From assembly GCF_014653155.1 (NCBI RefSeq), contig NZ_BNAF01000005.1:124001-188000 (forward strand): 64,000 nucleotides of DNA. The letters are read 5' to 3'. The notes beneath the pieces are model-generated. The model ran no database searches. It was given only the letters and a program-made list of their open reading frames with translations, and was not told the origin of the DNA. Both the position numbers and the translations under genes were made by a program. Below, in pieces: positions 50,715-59,393 of this stretch (positions within the stretch are counted from its first letter, which is position 1; each line of letters begins with the position of its first letter). The DNA is from Sphingobacterium griseoflavum (GTDB lineage Bacteria; Bacteroidota; Bacteroidia; Sphingobacteriales; Sphingobacteriaceae).

Positions 50715-53486
50715 TTAAAACAAGGAAGTCTGTCCATCGTCGTCCGACTTAGAATCTTCTCCTTTATCCAAATTGATACCATCGGGGTTTGTGATTTCCA
50801 AGCCTACATGGCCATTTCCTGCAGGAACAACCGTGTCGGTCGTTTCGCTATTTTTTGTGTTATCGACTAGGCCTGCTGCCGACTCTTCGCCAGCATGGGT
50901 TCCTCCTTCGCTTGTCGCTTTAGCTGCTTCTTCCTGCTCAGCCTTGATCGATAGATCAATTTCTTCGGTCAGCAGTTTTACCGTTTTTACCGTGTGGAAA
51001 GATAGTCTGTTGCCTTGTGCCTTCATCCCCTTCACATCAATGATTTCGTTCAGCGGTTGTTCAAGGCTTTCAGGCGTTTGGCTTTTTCCTTTGAGCAAGT
51101 TCACTTGGACAATAGGCGAGGAACCGTTTGTTACCACAATTAGTTTGGAACCCGGGCTATCATTGATAAAGGAGAGTCTTTTGCGCACTGGTTGGTCGTC
51201 GAATTTAAAACGCTTAACAAAGAAAGTTCCTGTTTTTCCATCCTGATGGATGGCGGTGTAAACGTGTTCGGGGATATATTTCTCCATGCGCAGCAGATTT
51301 GTGTCGAAATGGTTGCTGAGATCGAAGCTGGAGAATTCGTATGAACCATCCGGATATACCAACAGTATTTTATCATCCCCATCAAACTCGCCAAGGAAAC
51401 GCCCGCGCTCGTCAGCATTTAAGCGACGTAGTACATCATCAAACCATATCTTGCGGCCCGCCAAGGTGGATACACCTGCATGTTTGAAGGTGATCTTTTT
51501 TACCGGATACTTGGACACGATATTTCCTTGTGAACCACGCCCTTTTATGGCGATCTCCGCAAAGTCTTGGTCGAACGTTAGCTTACGTAGTTTGGAGTGG
51601 GGCTTTAGTTGAATGTTAATGACTTCTGCCTCTCCATTAGGGTTAGCGGTGAAGTAAAGCAATTTAGATCCTTTGGTGCCTTTGGTGATATCGTATTCTT
51701 TATCGCGCGTTACACCTGTCACGGCGAAGCGCTTGATATAGCTTGTACCTGTGGCGCCATCGCTATATACCGCATTATAGGTGGTGCGTTCATCGCCTTT
51801 TTTAAACACCGCAATATGGATAATGTTTTTGCCAACAAACACCTTATCCTGTATTTTTGTAACGGAATATTTGCCGTCTCCACGGAATACAATGATATCG
51901 TCGATATCCGAACATTCTGATACGAACTCATCTTTCCGCATGCCCGTACCGATGAACCCCTCTTCACGATTAACGTATAGTTTGGCGTTGGCCAAGGCTA
52001 CTTGTGTCGCTTCTACCTTATCGAAAACACGAATTTCCGTTTTTCGTTCGCGCCCCTTACTATATTTGCTGCGCAAATGCTCAAACCAGTCAATACTGTA
52101 GGCTGTTAAATTCTTTAAGTTTTTACGTACGACTTTGATGTCTTCTTCCAAAGCTCTCATCTGCTCATCAGCTTTGCTCACGTCAAAGCGTGTGATGCTA
52201 CTCATCGGCTTGTCAATCAGTCGCTTGTAATCATCTGGCTGAATCTCCCTATAAAATTGGGTAAAGAACGGTTCAAATAGGCGGTTTAACACCATAACGA
52301 CTGTTTGAAAATCGCCTGCATTTTCGTAATCAGCATGTTTGTACATGCCTTCTTGAATAAATATTTTCAATAAAGAGCTAAAGAAAATCTTTTCCTGTAG
52401 CTCGTGGAGTTTTATTTCCAATTCCTGTTTAAGCAGGTCCCTCGTTTGCTGCGTATTGGCGATCAAGATGTCGTTCACACTCATGAAGTGCGGTTTGTTA
52501 TCAATGATTACGCAAGTGTTGGGAGATATGGAAGTTTCACAGGCCGTGAAGGCATATAGGGCGTCGATGGTGACATCAGGCGAGATACCCGGAGCCAAAT
52601 GGACAATAATCTCGACATTTTCCGCCGTATTATCCTCGATCTTTTTGATCTTGATCTTTCCTTTGTCGTTTGCCGTGACCACGCTCTCGATCAATCCCCC
52701 TGTGGTTGTTCCAAAAGGGATCTGCGTGATGGCCAAGGTTTTTTTATCGCGTTCCTCGATGGTTGCGCGTACACGTATTTTGCCGCCACGACGTCCTTCA
52801 TTATAGTTGGATACGTCTGCTTGTCCGCCCGTAGGGAAGTCGGGAAATAGATTCGGCCGTTCGCCTTTCAATACTTGTATGGAGCCGTCGATAAGCTCGA
52901 TAAAGTTGTGCGGCATAATTTTGGTGGCTAGGCCGACGGCAATACCTTCGGCACCTTGCGCCAAGAGCAACGGAAACTTGACGGGCAAGGTCACCGGCTC
53001 TTTGTTTCGTCCGTCATAGCTAAGTTGCCATTCGGTAGTGTCTGGATTGAACACCACTTCGTTGGCGAATTTCGATAGCCGACCCTCAATATAACGCGGC
53101 GCTGCCGCGGAGTCGCCCGTTATCGGGTCGCCCCAATTTCCTTGACAATCGATAAGCAAATCTTTCTGCCCAATTTGTACCATTGCATCACCTATCGAGG
53201 CATCCCCATGTGGGTGATACTTCATCGTATTCCCGATGACGTTAGCCGCCTTATTGTATCGGCCATCGTCCATCTCTTTTAAGGAATGGAGGATACGGCG
53301 CTGAACAGGTTTAAATCCATCGTTGATATGGGGCACGGCGCGATCCAAGATGACATATGATGCATAGTCTAGGAACCAATTTTCATATAGACCGGATAAT
53401 GGTATGGTCGTACTATTTAATTCTTGGTCTTGACCTGCTGTATTTGGGTCGCTGTTTTCTTCTGAAAAGTTTGTTTCTTCGCTCAT
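50715..53486 (-). CDS. parC: DNA topoisomerase IV subunit A
   Basis: 923 residues. The N-terminal breakage-reunion domain includes the quinolone-resistance region DDGRYNKAANVIGNTMKYHP, HPHGDASIGDA and the catalytic Tyr132 (SAAAPRYIEGRLSKFA). The C-terminal beta-propeller region (~500-830) is followed by a low-complexity acidic tail ending DDDGQTSLF. The APRYIEGRL form and total length favour ParC over GyrA (GyrA has APRYTE-like and a GyrA box). It breaks and rejoins DNA to unlink daughter chromosomes, with ParE. The C-terminal QTSLF resembles the beta-clamp-binding pentapeptide. It is a single gene between two terminators. Confidence 0.92.
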   Translation of the reverse strand: MSEETNFSEENSDPNTAGQDQELNSTTIPLSGLYENWFLDYASYVILDRAVPHINDGFKPVQRRILHSLKEMDDGRYNKAANVIGNTMKYHPHGDASIGDAMVQIGQKDLLIDCQGNWGDPITGDSAAAPRYIEGRLSKFANEVVFNPDTTEWQLSYDGRNKEPVTLPVKFPLLLAQGAEGIAVGLATKIMPHNFIELIDGSIQVLKGERPNLFPDFPTGGQADVSNYNEGRRGGKIRVRATIEERDKKTLAITQIPFGTTTGGLIESVVTANDKGKIKIKKIEDNTAENVEIIVHLAPGISPDVTIDALYAFTACETSISPNTCVIIDNKPHFMSVNDILIANTQQTRDLLKQELEIKLHELQEKIFFSSLLKIFIQEGMYKHADYENAGDFQTVVMVLNRLFEPFFTQFYREIQPDDYKRLIDKPMSSITRFDVSKADEQMRALEEDIKVVRKNLKNLTAYSIDWFEHLRSKYSKGRERKTEIRVFDKVEATQVALANAKLYVNREEGFIGTGMRKDEFVSECSDIDDIIVFRGDGKYSVTKIQDKVFVGKNIIHIAVFKKGDERTTYNAVYSDGATGTSYIKRFAVTGVTRDKEYDITKGTKGSKLLYFTANPNGEAEVINIQLKPHSKLRKLTFDQDFAEIAIKGRGSQGNIVSKYPVKKITFKHAGVSTLAGRKIWFDDVLRRLNADERGRFLGEFDGDDKILLVYPDGSYEFSSFDLSNHFDTNLLRMEKYIPEHVYTAIHQDGKTGTFFVKRFKFDDQPVRKRLSFINDSPGSKLIVVTNGSSPIVQVNLLKGKSQTPESLEQPLNEIIDVKGMKAQGNRLSFHTVKTVKLLTEEIDLSIKAEQEEAAKATSEGGTHAGEESAAGLVDNTKNSETTDTVVPAGNGHVGLEITNPDGINLDKGEDSKSDDDGQTSLF

Positions 53487-53589
53487 TTACGACAAAGTGG
53501 CTTTATTTCGGTACAGTTTCTTTGCTTTTTAAAGCAGGTAAAAATAACAAAATTCGTCCATTATACCGATTAATATTTTTGAGGGCGAT

Positions 53590-53623
53590 AAAAAAAAGGC
53601 CGCTTTCCATCCAGAAAGCGGCC
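53590..53623 (-). terminator. Rho-independent terminator of the GH3 gene
   Basis: On the minus strand a 10-bp perfect stem (GGCCGCTTTC / GAAAGCGGCC, 53598-53607 and 53614-53623) is followed by a U tract (A run 53590-53597 on plus), just past the GH3 stop codon. Confidence 0.88.
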
Positions 53624-53650
53624 ACAAACTAACCCACCCCCTTTACGTTG

Positions 53651-55933
53651 TTAATCTAATAACGTAAATTGAGTTTCCTTGGCATCGTTGGAATTGGTGC
53701 CGATAAATAGTTTAAAATCTCCGGGTTCCGCGACAAATTGTAAATCGTTATTATAGAACTTCAGGTCTTCGGACGTAATCTCAAATTGGATGTCGCGGGA
53801 TTCGCCTTTCTTCAGGAATACTTTTTGGAAACCTTTTAATTCTTTGACGGGGCGGGTTATAGATGCGTATACATCCCGAAGATAGAGCTGCACGACTTCT
53901 TCGCCGTCGTAGTTTCCAGTGTTGCTGAGCCGCACGGTAGCCAAGATTTTTTCACTGGGCCGCAGACTGGTTTTGCTTAGCCGGATATCGCCGTAGTGGA
54001 AATGGGTATAGCTTAAACCGTAGCCGAAAGGGTAAAGCGGTTGGTTGTCCACATCTAGGTAGTTGGAACGGAATTTTTGAAACCAAGCATCCTCCGCCAA
54101 GGGGCGTCCTGTCGTTTTTGCAGCATAGTATAGCGGAATCTGCCCGACGTTTTTCGGAAACGTGGCCGGCAGCTTTCCTGATGGATTCACATCGCCAAAC
54201 AATACGTCGGCCACGGCTTTACCCGTTTCTGTTCCACCAAACCAAACATTTAATATGGCTGGTACGTGTTCATGCTCCCAAGTTAAGGTCATTGGGCGCC
54301 CCGCAAAGAGTACAAGCACAACCGGTTTTCCTGTTTTTAATAAAGCCTCCAGTAGTCGTCGTTGCGTGGCAGGGATATCCAAGTCTGTACGGCTTGAGCT
54401 TTCTCCACTCATTTCGGAGGATTCGCCCAAAGCGGCGACAATGACATCGGCGGATGAAGCAACTTGCACAGCCTCGGCAATGATATCTGCCTCGGGGCGC
54501 TCGTCACGTGGAATGCTGCGACCGAACATCGTAGCTCGTTCTTGGTAAGCAGCATCGGAGATGAGGTTCGAACCGAGGTGATGGATAATCTTGACTTTGT
54601 TTCCAAGGGCTGCTTGCATGCCTTCCAACAGGCTGGGCGTATTTTCGAGGTCAGCGCTGACACTCCAGGTGCCGGGCATATTGGATCCGGTATTCGCCAA
54701 AGGGCCGATAAGAGCTACTGTTCCACTTTTCTTTAAGGGGAGTGTGTGTTGCTCATTTTTAAGGAGTACAAACGACTTGGCTGCAACTTCTCGCGCTTTC
54801 GCAAGGTGAGTAGCCGTCAGGATATTGTCCTTTGCACGTTTATCGTTGCAATAGCGGAAAGGATCGTCGAAGAGACCTAGTTTGTACTTAGCGATCAATA
54901 CCAAGCGACAGGCTTCATCGATTTCTGCAAGCGAAATTTTGCCTTCATCTAGTGATTTTTTTAAGGTCGTCAAAAATCCTTCGCCCACCATGTCCATATG
55001 GATGCCGGCTTTAAGCGCAAGTGCGGATACGGTCTGTAGATCGCCTAATCCGTGATCCACAAGCTCATTGATACCGGTGTAGTCGGTTACAACCATGCCT
55101 TTAAATCCCCATTGCTGACGCAGTACATCGGTCATGAGCCATTTATTGGCCGTTGCGGGCACGCCATTGATATCGTTGAATGAGGCCATAACGGTTCCTG
55201 CTCCCGCGTCGATTGCTGCTTTGTATGGCGGCAGGTATTCGTTGTACATGCGGTGTAGGCTCATGTCTGTTGTGTTATAGTCTCTGCCCGATTCGGCCGC
55301 GCCATATAAGGCGAAATGCTTAACGCAGGCCATCAGGGTGTTGTTGGCTTTCAGGTCTGTGCCTTGATAGCCTTTTACCATTTCGGCAGCAATGCGCGAA
55401 CTGAGGTATGTATCCTCGCCACTTCCTTCGGATATACGTCCCCAACGCGGATCGCGCGAGATATCTACCATGGGCGAGAAGGTCCAGTTGAGGCCGTCGG
55501 CCGTAGCCTCAATGGCAGCGATACGTGCCGACTCGCGGATAAGGGTCATATCCCAGGTAGCGGCCAGACCTAAAGGAATAGGGAAAAGCGTTTTATAACC
55601 ATGGATGACGTCCATACCAAAGATAATAGGTATACCCAATCGCGATTGTTTGACAGCGAGCTCCTGCGCAGCCCTGATCTTAGCGGGACTAGACATGCTG
55701 AAAATACCGCCGATTTGGCCGGACTTGATTTTGCTTTCTACTCCAGTAGAGACAACCGATCCGGTAACGGCTTCGCCGCCGGTGACCAAGTTTAACTGAC
55801 CGATTTTTTCGTCTACTGTCATCTTGCCCATCAGTTCGGAAACGAACTTGTCCATCTTGGGATTATTCTGCGCCTGCACCCGCACGCTACAACCGGTGGC
55901 GATAGCGAGCATCCATATTGCTATTTTTCTCAT
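53651..55933 (-). CDS. glycoside hydrolase family 3 beta-glucosidase, exported (BglX-like)
   Basis: 760 residues. An N-terminal export signal (IAIWMLAIATGCSVRVQAQ, which could also be lipidated) leads into the barrel domain (~30-360) with DGLNWTFSPMVDISRDPRWG, CVKHFALYGAAESGRDYN and the nucleophile Asp284 in VVTDYTGI. The second alpha/beta sandwich domain (~390-600) carries ALGESSEMSGESSSRTDLD, and a C-terminal FnIII-like domain follows. BglX-type enzymes release glucose from the non-reducing end of beta-glucans in the periplasm. As the last gene of a locus with a GH144 enzyme, it likely finishes degradation of sophorooligosaccharides. Confidence 0.93.
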   Translation of the reverse strand: MRKIAIWMLAIATGCSVRVQAQNNPKMDKFVSELMGKMTVDEKIGQLNLVTGGEAVTGSVVSTGVESKIKSGQIGGIFSMSSPAKIRAAQELAVKQSRLGIPIIFGMDVIHGYKTLFPIPLGLAATWDMTLIRESARIAAIEATADGLNWTFSPMVDISRDPRWGRISEGSGEDTYLSSRIAAEMVKGYQGTDLKANNTLMACVKHFALYGAAESGRDYNTTDMSLHRMYNEYLPPYKAAIDAGAGTVMASFNDINGVPATANKWLMTDVLRQQWGFKGMVVTDYTGINELVDHGLGDLQTVSALALKAGIHMDMVGEGFLTTLKKSLDEGKISLAEIDEACRLVLIAKYKLGLFDDPFRYCNDKRAKDNILTATHLAKAREVAAKSFVLLKNEQHTLPLKKSGTVALIGPLANTGSNMPGTWSVSADLENTPSLLEGMQAALGNKVKIIHHLGSNLISDAAYQERATMFGRSIPRDERPEADIIAEAVQVASSADVIVAALGESSEMSGESSSRTDLDIPATQRRLLEALLKTGKPVVLVLFAGRPMTLTWEHEHVPAILNVWFGGTETGKAVADVLFGDVNPSGKLPATFPKNVGQIPLYYAAKTTGRPLAEDAWFQKFRSNYLDVDNQPLYPFGYGLSYTHFHYGDIRLSKTSLRPSEKILATVRLSNTGNYDGEEVVQLYLRDVYASITRPVKELKGFQKVFLKKGESRDIQFEITSEDLKFYNNDLQFVAEPGDFKLFIGTNSNDAKETQFTLLD

Positions 55934-55974
55934 ATATGTCGTTTGTTGTTTAGGTGATTTTGTGTCTGTTTTCG

Positions 55975-56397
55975 CTACTCTACTTTGACGATCGGGTAGC
56001 GTGTCGATATGCCGTTTTCATTGATGGCTTCGATCGTGAAATAGTAAGGTTTTTGACTATCCATAGCTTTGTAATAGTATTCATTGGCATCGTGAACCAT
56101 GATACAGTTGTATAGTTTATCCGGTTCCAAGCCCGTGTAAATATTGTAAGCGTAGGCATTGTCCAGGGGGCTCCATTTAATCCAAGCACTGCGTTTGTCT
56201 TTTTCGGTGCGCATAACGACAAACTGCTTCACAGGATCGGCAGTAGCACGATGGCGATCCCATTCCGAAAAATTGGGAATAGGGGTGTAGCCGTAATCGA
56301 TATTGATCGGATTGCAATAGGTTGTTTGGCGTGTTTGCCCCTGCACGGTGCACAGGAGCAATATCGCCATACCGAAACAAGCAAGTAGTTGTTTCAT
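55975..56397 (-). CDS. 140-aa exported protein, probable internally deleted remnant of a GH43-like enzyme
   Basis: A signal peptide (LLACFGMAILLLCTVQGQ) is followed by residues ~24-55 matching the mature N-terminus of GH43-like glycosidases of Bacteroidota (TYCNPINIDYGYTPIPNFSE, HRATADPV). Immediately after, at residue ~57, the sequence becomes a fibronectin-III-like end domain (AWIKWSPLDNAYAYNIYTGL; CIMVHDANEYYYKAM; PYYFTIEAINENGIS). In full-length family members several hundred residues containing the catalytic five-bladed propeller lie between these two parts. Here the two ends are joined in frame at ADPVKQF. No catalytic acid or base of GH43 remains, so it cannot hydrolyse glycans. It could still bind carbohydrate, but most likely it is a decayed gene kept in frame. 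Confidence 0.7.
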   Translation of the reverse strand: MKQLLACFGMAILLLCTVQGQTRQTTYCNPINIDYGYTPIPNFSEWDRHRATADPVKQFVVMRTEKDKRSAWIKWSPLDNAYAYNIYTGLEPDKLYNCIMVHDANEYYYKAMDSQKPYYFTIEAINENGISTRYPIVKVE

Positions 56398-56400
56398 TGT

Positions 56401-57759
56401 TTAGTTGTTTAGTTCAGGACTTTGGAATCCCAATTTCTTTAAGCCGGCCTGCACATCGGCTGCCTGCATAAACAGTTTCCAGATGAAGCCATCTTTGTAA
56501 TTTTGTATCATAACGACAATAGGACCTTGGTCGATGGCTAAATACCGCTGTGGATACCAGTTTTTTGTTTCGCTGTAGGCATCGTAGAAACCATATTTTC
56601 CCCATACGTTGTCGCCCAGGCTATCACTTAAATAGTGCATAAAGCTTATGCTTTCTTTGGGCGTGTAGGGCATAGAAGATAAAGCTGCGGTAGGGGAAAT
56701 TACGCCTGTAGGGTCATTGTCCGGGTGATGTGCGTTGTAGCCATTGGTTGAATAGCTTGCTGTCCAGCCCCAGCCTTTGTCGGCGCCATAGCCTTTGAAG
56801 TTATTCGGATTTTCGTTAGCGTAAGCGATGTTGATTTTCGTATGGTTGGTAACGACATCCTCGTAGTTGGCATATTGGTCTTTCAACCCAATAGGGTTGA
56901 GACCCAAAAAGGAGTAGTGCGCCCAAAATAGTGGTCCCACTTCGCCTTCTTTAGCGTTGTGTTTGACGAGCGTCGGTATATCGTACTTTTTTATGTCGGT
57001 TTTTATTGCGCCATCGCGCGCCCAGCCTTTATGGTAGGTGGATGCCGGGATAGGATGGGTAGGGGAAGATGCGGCCATGATGTAGGCGATCATACACTCG
57101 TCAAAGCCTTGGATGGCATGGTTCATGCCCCAACCGTGTTTCGGGCTCCAGTGCCAGTAGAGGAGGTCTTTGCCGTTACGGTAAAAATTCCAGTTAATGC
57201 CTTTCCATAGTTCGTCGGCTTGGGCAGCTACCTTTTGCTCCTCTGTAGAACCATTTTTGTAAAACTCGCGAATACAGATTAAAGCTTCCGCCATAAAAGC
57301 TGTCTCCACGATGTCGCCACCATCATCGTTGGCACTGAAGGCTTTTGCCTTGCCGGTGTCGCCAAAGTACCAGTGCGACCAGGCGCCCTGAAATCGATCG
57401 ATCTTGCCCAAAAAGTTTAACGACTTCTGCAGGTGGGATAGCCCTTCTTCTTTACTGATAAACTCATTATGTATACCCACTAAAATTGCCATCAATCCAA
57501 ACCCGCTGCCACCGATCGTTACTACATTTTGATCGTTCTCCGGATATTCCCCATCGATATGTATGCGTTCGCGTGCCAATCCGGAATTGGGCTCGGCGCC
57601 TTCCCAAAAATATTGGAAGGTTTGCTTTTGTACGGCGGTGAGCAGGCTGTCATCGGTACGGAAATCATGTCCGTTCCTATCATTTTCGCTATCCAAAGAA
57701 GCATTACATGCAATTAAAAAATAGAGAGTAGCCGTAATATAGAGTAAGAATTTCTGCAT
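56401..57759 (-). CDS. GH144 family endo-beta-1,2-glucanase-type lipoprotein (glucoamylase-like fold)
   Basis: 452 residues, with a lipoprotein signal ending YFLIAC (Cys18). The (alpha/alpha)6-barrel of the Glycoamylase/GH144 family is recognisable from QKQTFQYFWEGAEPNSGLAR, TIGGSGFGLMAI, YWHWSPKHGWGMNHAIQGFD, EGEVGPLFWAHYSFLGLNP and SYSTNGYNAHHPDNDPTGVI. The Bacteroidota founding member is an endo-beta-1,2-glucanase from Chitinophaga pinensis. It would cut beta-1,2-glucan on the cell surface or in the periplasm. It lies between SusD (126 nt) and the GH43-like remnant (3 nt), so it is part of the locus that also holds a GH3 beta-glucosidase. Confidence 0.88.
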   Translation of the reverse strand: MQKFLLYITATLYFLIACNASLDSENDRNGHDFRTDDSLLTAVQKQTFQYFWEGAEPNSGLARERIHIDGEYPENDQNVVTIGGSGFGLMAILVGIHNEFISKEEGLSHLQKSLNFLGKIDRFQGAWSHWYFGDTGKAKAFSANDDGGDIVETAFMAEALICIREFYKNGSTEEQKVAAQADELWKGINWNFYRNGKDLLYWHWSPKHGWGMNHAIQGFDECMIAYIMAASSPTHPIPASTYHKGWARDGAIKTDIKKYDIPTLVKHNAKEGEVGPLFWAHYSFLGLNPIGLKDQYANYEDVVTNHTKINIAYANENPNNFKGYGADKGWGWTASYSTNGYNAHHPDNDPTGVISPTAALSSMPYTPKESISFMHYLSDSLGDNVWGKYGFYDAYSETKNWYPQRYLAIDQGPIVVMIQNYKDGFIWKLFMQAADVQAGLKKLGFQSPELNN

Positions 57760-57885
57760 AACTAAAGAAAAAGGGGTAGGGGTCTACGAAGCGGCCCCCC
57801 AACCTAAATAAGATAATTTATACTAATGACAATCAATAACGAACTTTCTGCACTTGACCTATATGTAAATCTCCCCTTTAAATTA

Positions 57886-59376
57886 TTAATAATTTGGGTT
57901 TTGTATGAGCACGCCGCCTGATCTGTCGATCTCAGGTTGTGGAATAGGGAAATAGCGATTGCGTGTTTGATAATTGGTATGTCCCGCATCATGTAACGTC
58001 TCCACATCTATACCCCAACGTACCAAATCGAAGAATCGCTCATTTTCCATTCCCAATTCAACCTGTCTTTCATGGCGTATCGCTGTCCTTAACGCGCCTT
58101 GATTGGTTGTTGTTATTGGAGGTAGTATAGATGAGTTGTTTCCTCGAGCTCTTGATCTAATCATCTCTAAGTAGTTCAGGGCAAGCTGGACATTAGCATC
58201 GCCTCCTACCTCGTTCGCAGCCTCGGCAGCAAGTAGCACAACATCAGCGTAACGAATGACCCTAAAATTAAACCAATTACCGGATCTACTACCGTATTGC
58301 CGTCTGAGAGCAGGGTTTGTATACACCTTCTTATTCCAGTACGGCCGGGGTAAGTTCGCGGGAAGCGTTTCTCCATAAGGTGCATTGGTGCTGCCGCTGT
58401 ACAATAGTGTGGCATCCTTCCTTGGATCACCATTTTCAAAAGCATTGACAAGCCTTTCATTCGGAACATTCCATCCCCAACCTAAATCGAGCTCTCCGGA
58501 TCCCCTCACACCTTGTCTGTTCGCATACGTAATGCCGAAATCTTGAACACCGTCGAACAATGCCTGAATTTCAAATACGGATTCTCTACTGTTTTCATTT
58601 TCTTCTCGAAAGATCATATTGTAAGGTACACTTAGATCATAGACACCCGAATTAATAATTTGAGTGGCCGAATTTAAGGCCTCTGCGTAACGTTGTCTAG
58701 CCATAAACGTTTTTGTCTGGACAGCCAGCGCGCTGCCTCTTGTCGCGCGACCTGGAAAATTATCCCATCTTTCCGGTAGAATAGCAACTGCCTCTCTTAG
58801 ATCTGCATCAATCAGCTCATAAATTTGCGCAATGGTTGACTTTGGTACGTTCGCTGACGCCTGATCTATGATACGAAAGTTGATAAGAGGCACTTCACCG
58901 AACGTTCGTACAAGATTGAAGTATGCCCATGCACGTAAGAATTTCGCTTCCCCAACATTGAGTGCAGTTATCTCAGTAGCTGTACCGATAGAATCAGCCG
59001 CGGCCATAACATTGTTGGTCAGGTTTATCAGTGCATAATGCCCCGTCCAGTAGCTATTTGTTAGCCAGTGGGAGAGTGGGTAGTTGAAATCATCATAAAT
59101 AGGACTGGCAGCAGCAAAGTCTCCTGGACTACTGCCAACGATGGCGTCATCCGACCTGATATTGTGTACAGCAATGTATGGAAGTCCGCTTGTTGCCTCG
59201 CTTCGTAAGCCTGCGTAGGCAGCGAATACCTGACCTTCAAGCGACCCTGATGGGAGGTCGTCTTCTGTAAATCGTCCCTTAGGTTTAATATCTAGCCAAT
59301 CGGTTCCACAACTTGCAAATATCGTTACGATTATGGCGGCTAACGTCTTTAAATATATGTTATTTATTTTTTTCAT
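57886..59376 (-). CDS. SusD-like surface lipoprotein of the beta-glucan locus
   Basis: 496 residues; lipoprotein signal MKKINNIYLKTLAAIIVTIF with Cys23. SusD/RagB features are WLDIKPKGRFTEDDLPSGSL, EAKFLRAWAYFNLVRTFGEV, ESVFEIQALFDGV and the C-terminal block NERFFDLVRWG plus YFPIPQPEID. It follows SusC by 17 nt and would capture beta-glucan oligosaccharides for the barrel. The ligand, beta-1,2-glucan, is inferred from the neighbouring GH144. Confidence 0.95.
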   Translation of the reverse strand: MKKINNIYLKTLAAIIVTIFASCGTDWLDIKPKGRFTEDDLPSGSLEGQVFAAYAGLRSEATSGLPYIAVHNIRSDDAIVGSSPGDFAAASPIYDDFNYPLSHWLTNSYWTGHYALINLTNNVMAAADSIGTATEITALNVGEAKFLRAWAYFNLVRTFGEVPLINFRIIDQASANVPKSTIAQIYELIDADLREAVAILPERWDNFPGRATRGSALAVQTKTFMARQRYAEALNSATQIINSGVYDLSVPYNMIFREENENSRESVFEIQALFDGVQDFGITYANRQGVRGSGELDLGWGWNVPNERLVNAFENGDPRKDATLLYSGSTNAPYGETLPANLPRPYWNKKVYTNPALRRQYGSRSGNWFNFRVIRYADVVLLAAEAANEVGGDANVQLALNYLEMIRSRARGNNSSILPPITTTNQGALRTAIRHERQVELGMENERFFDLVRWGIDVETLHDAGHTNYQTRNRYFPIPQPEIDRSGGVLIQNPNY

Positions 59377-59393
59377 TTCACTGGTAGCTTAAA

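Noticed and set aside
50715..53486. Assignment as GyrA
   Set aside because: The APRYIEGRL form around the catalytic tyrosine and the acidic extended tail fit Bacteroidota ParC better, and GyrA-box sequence was not seen.
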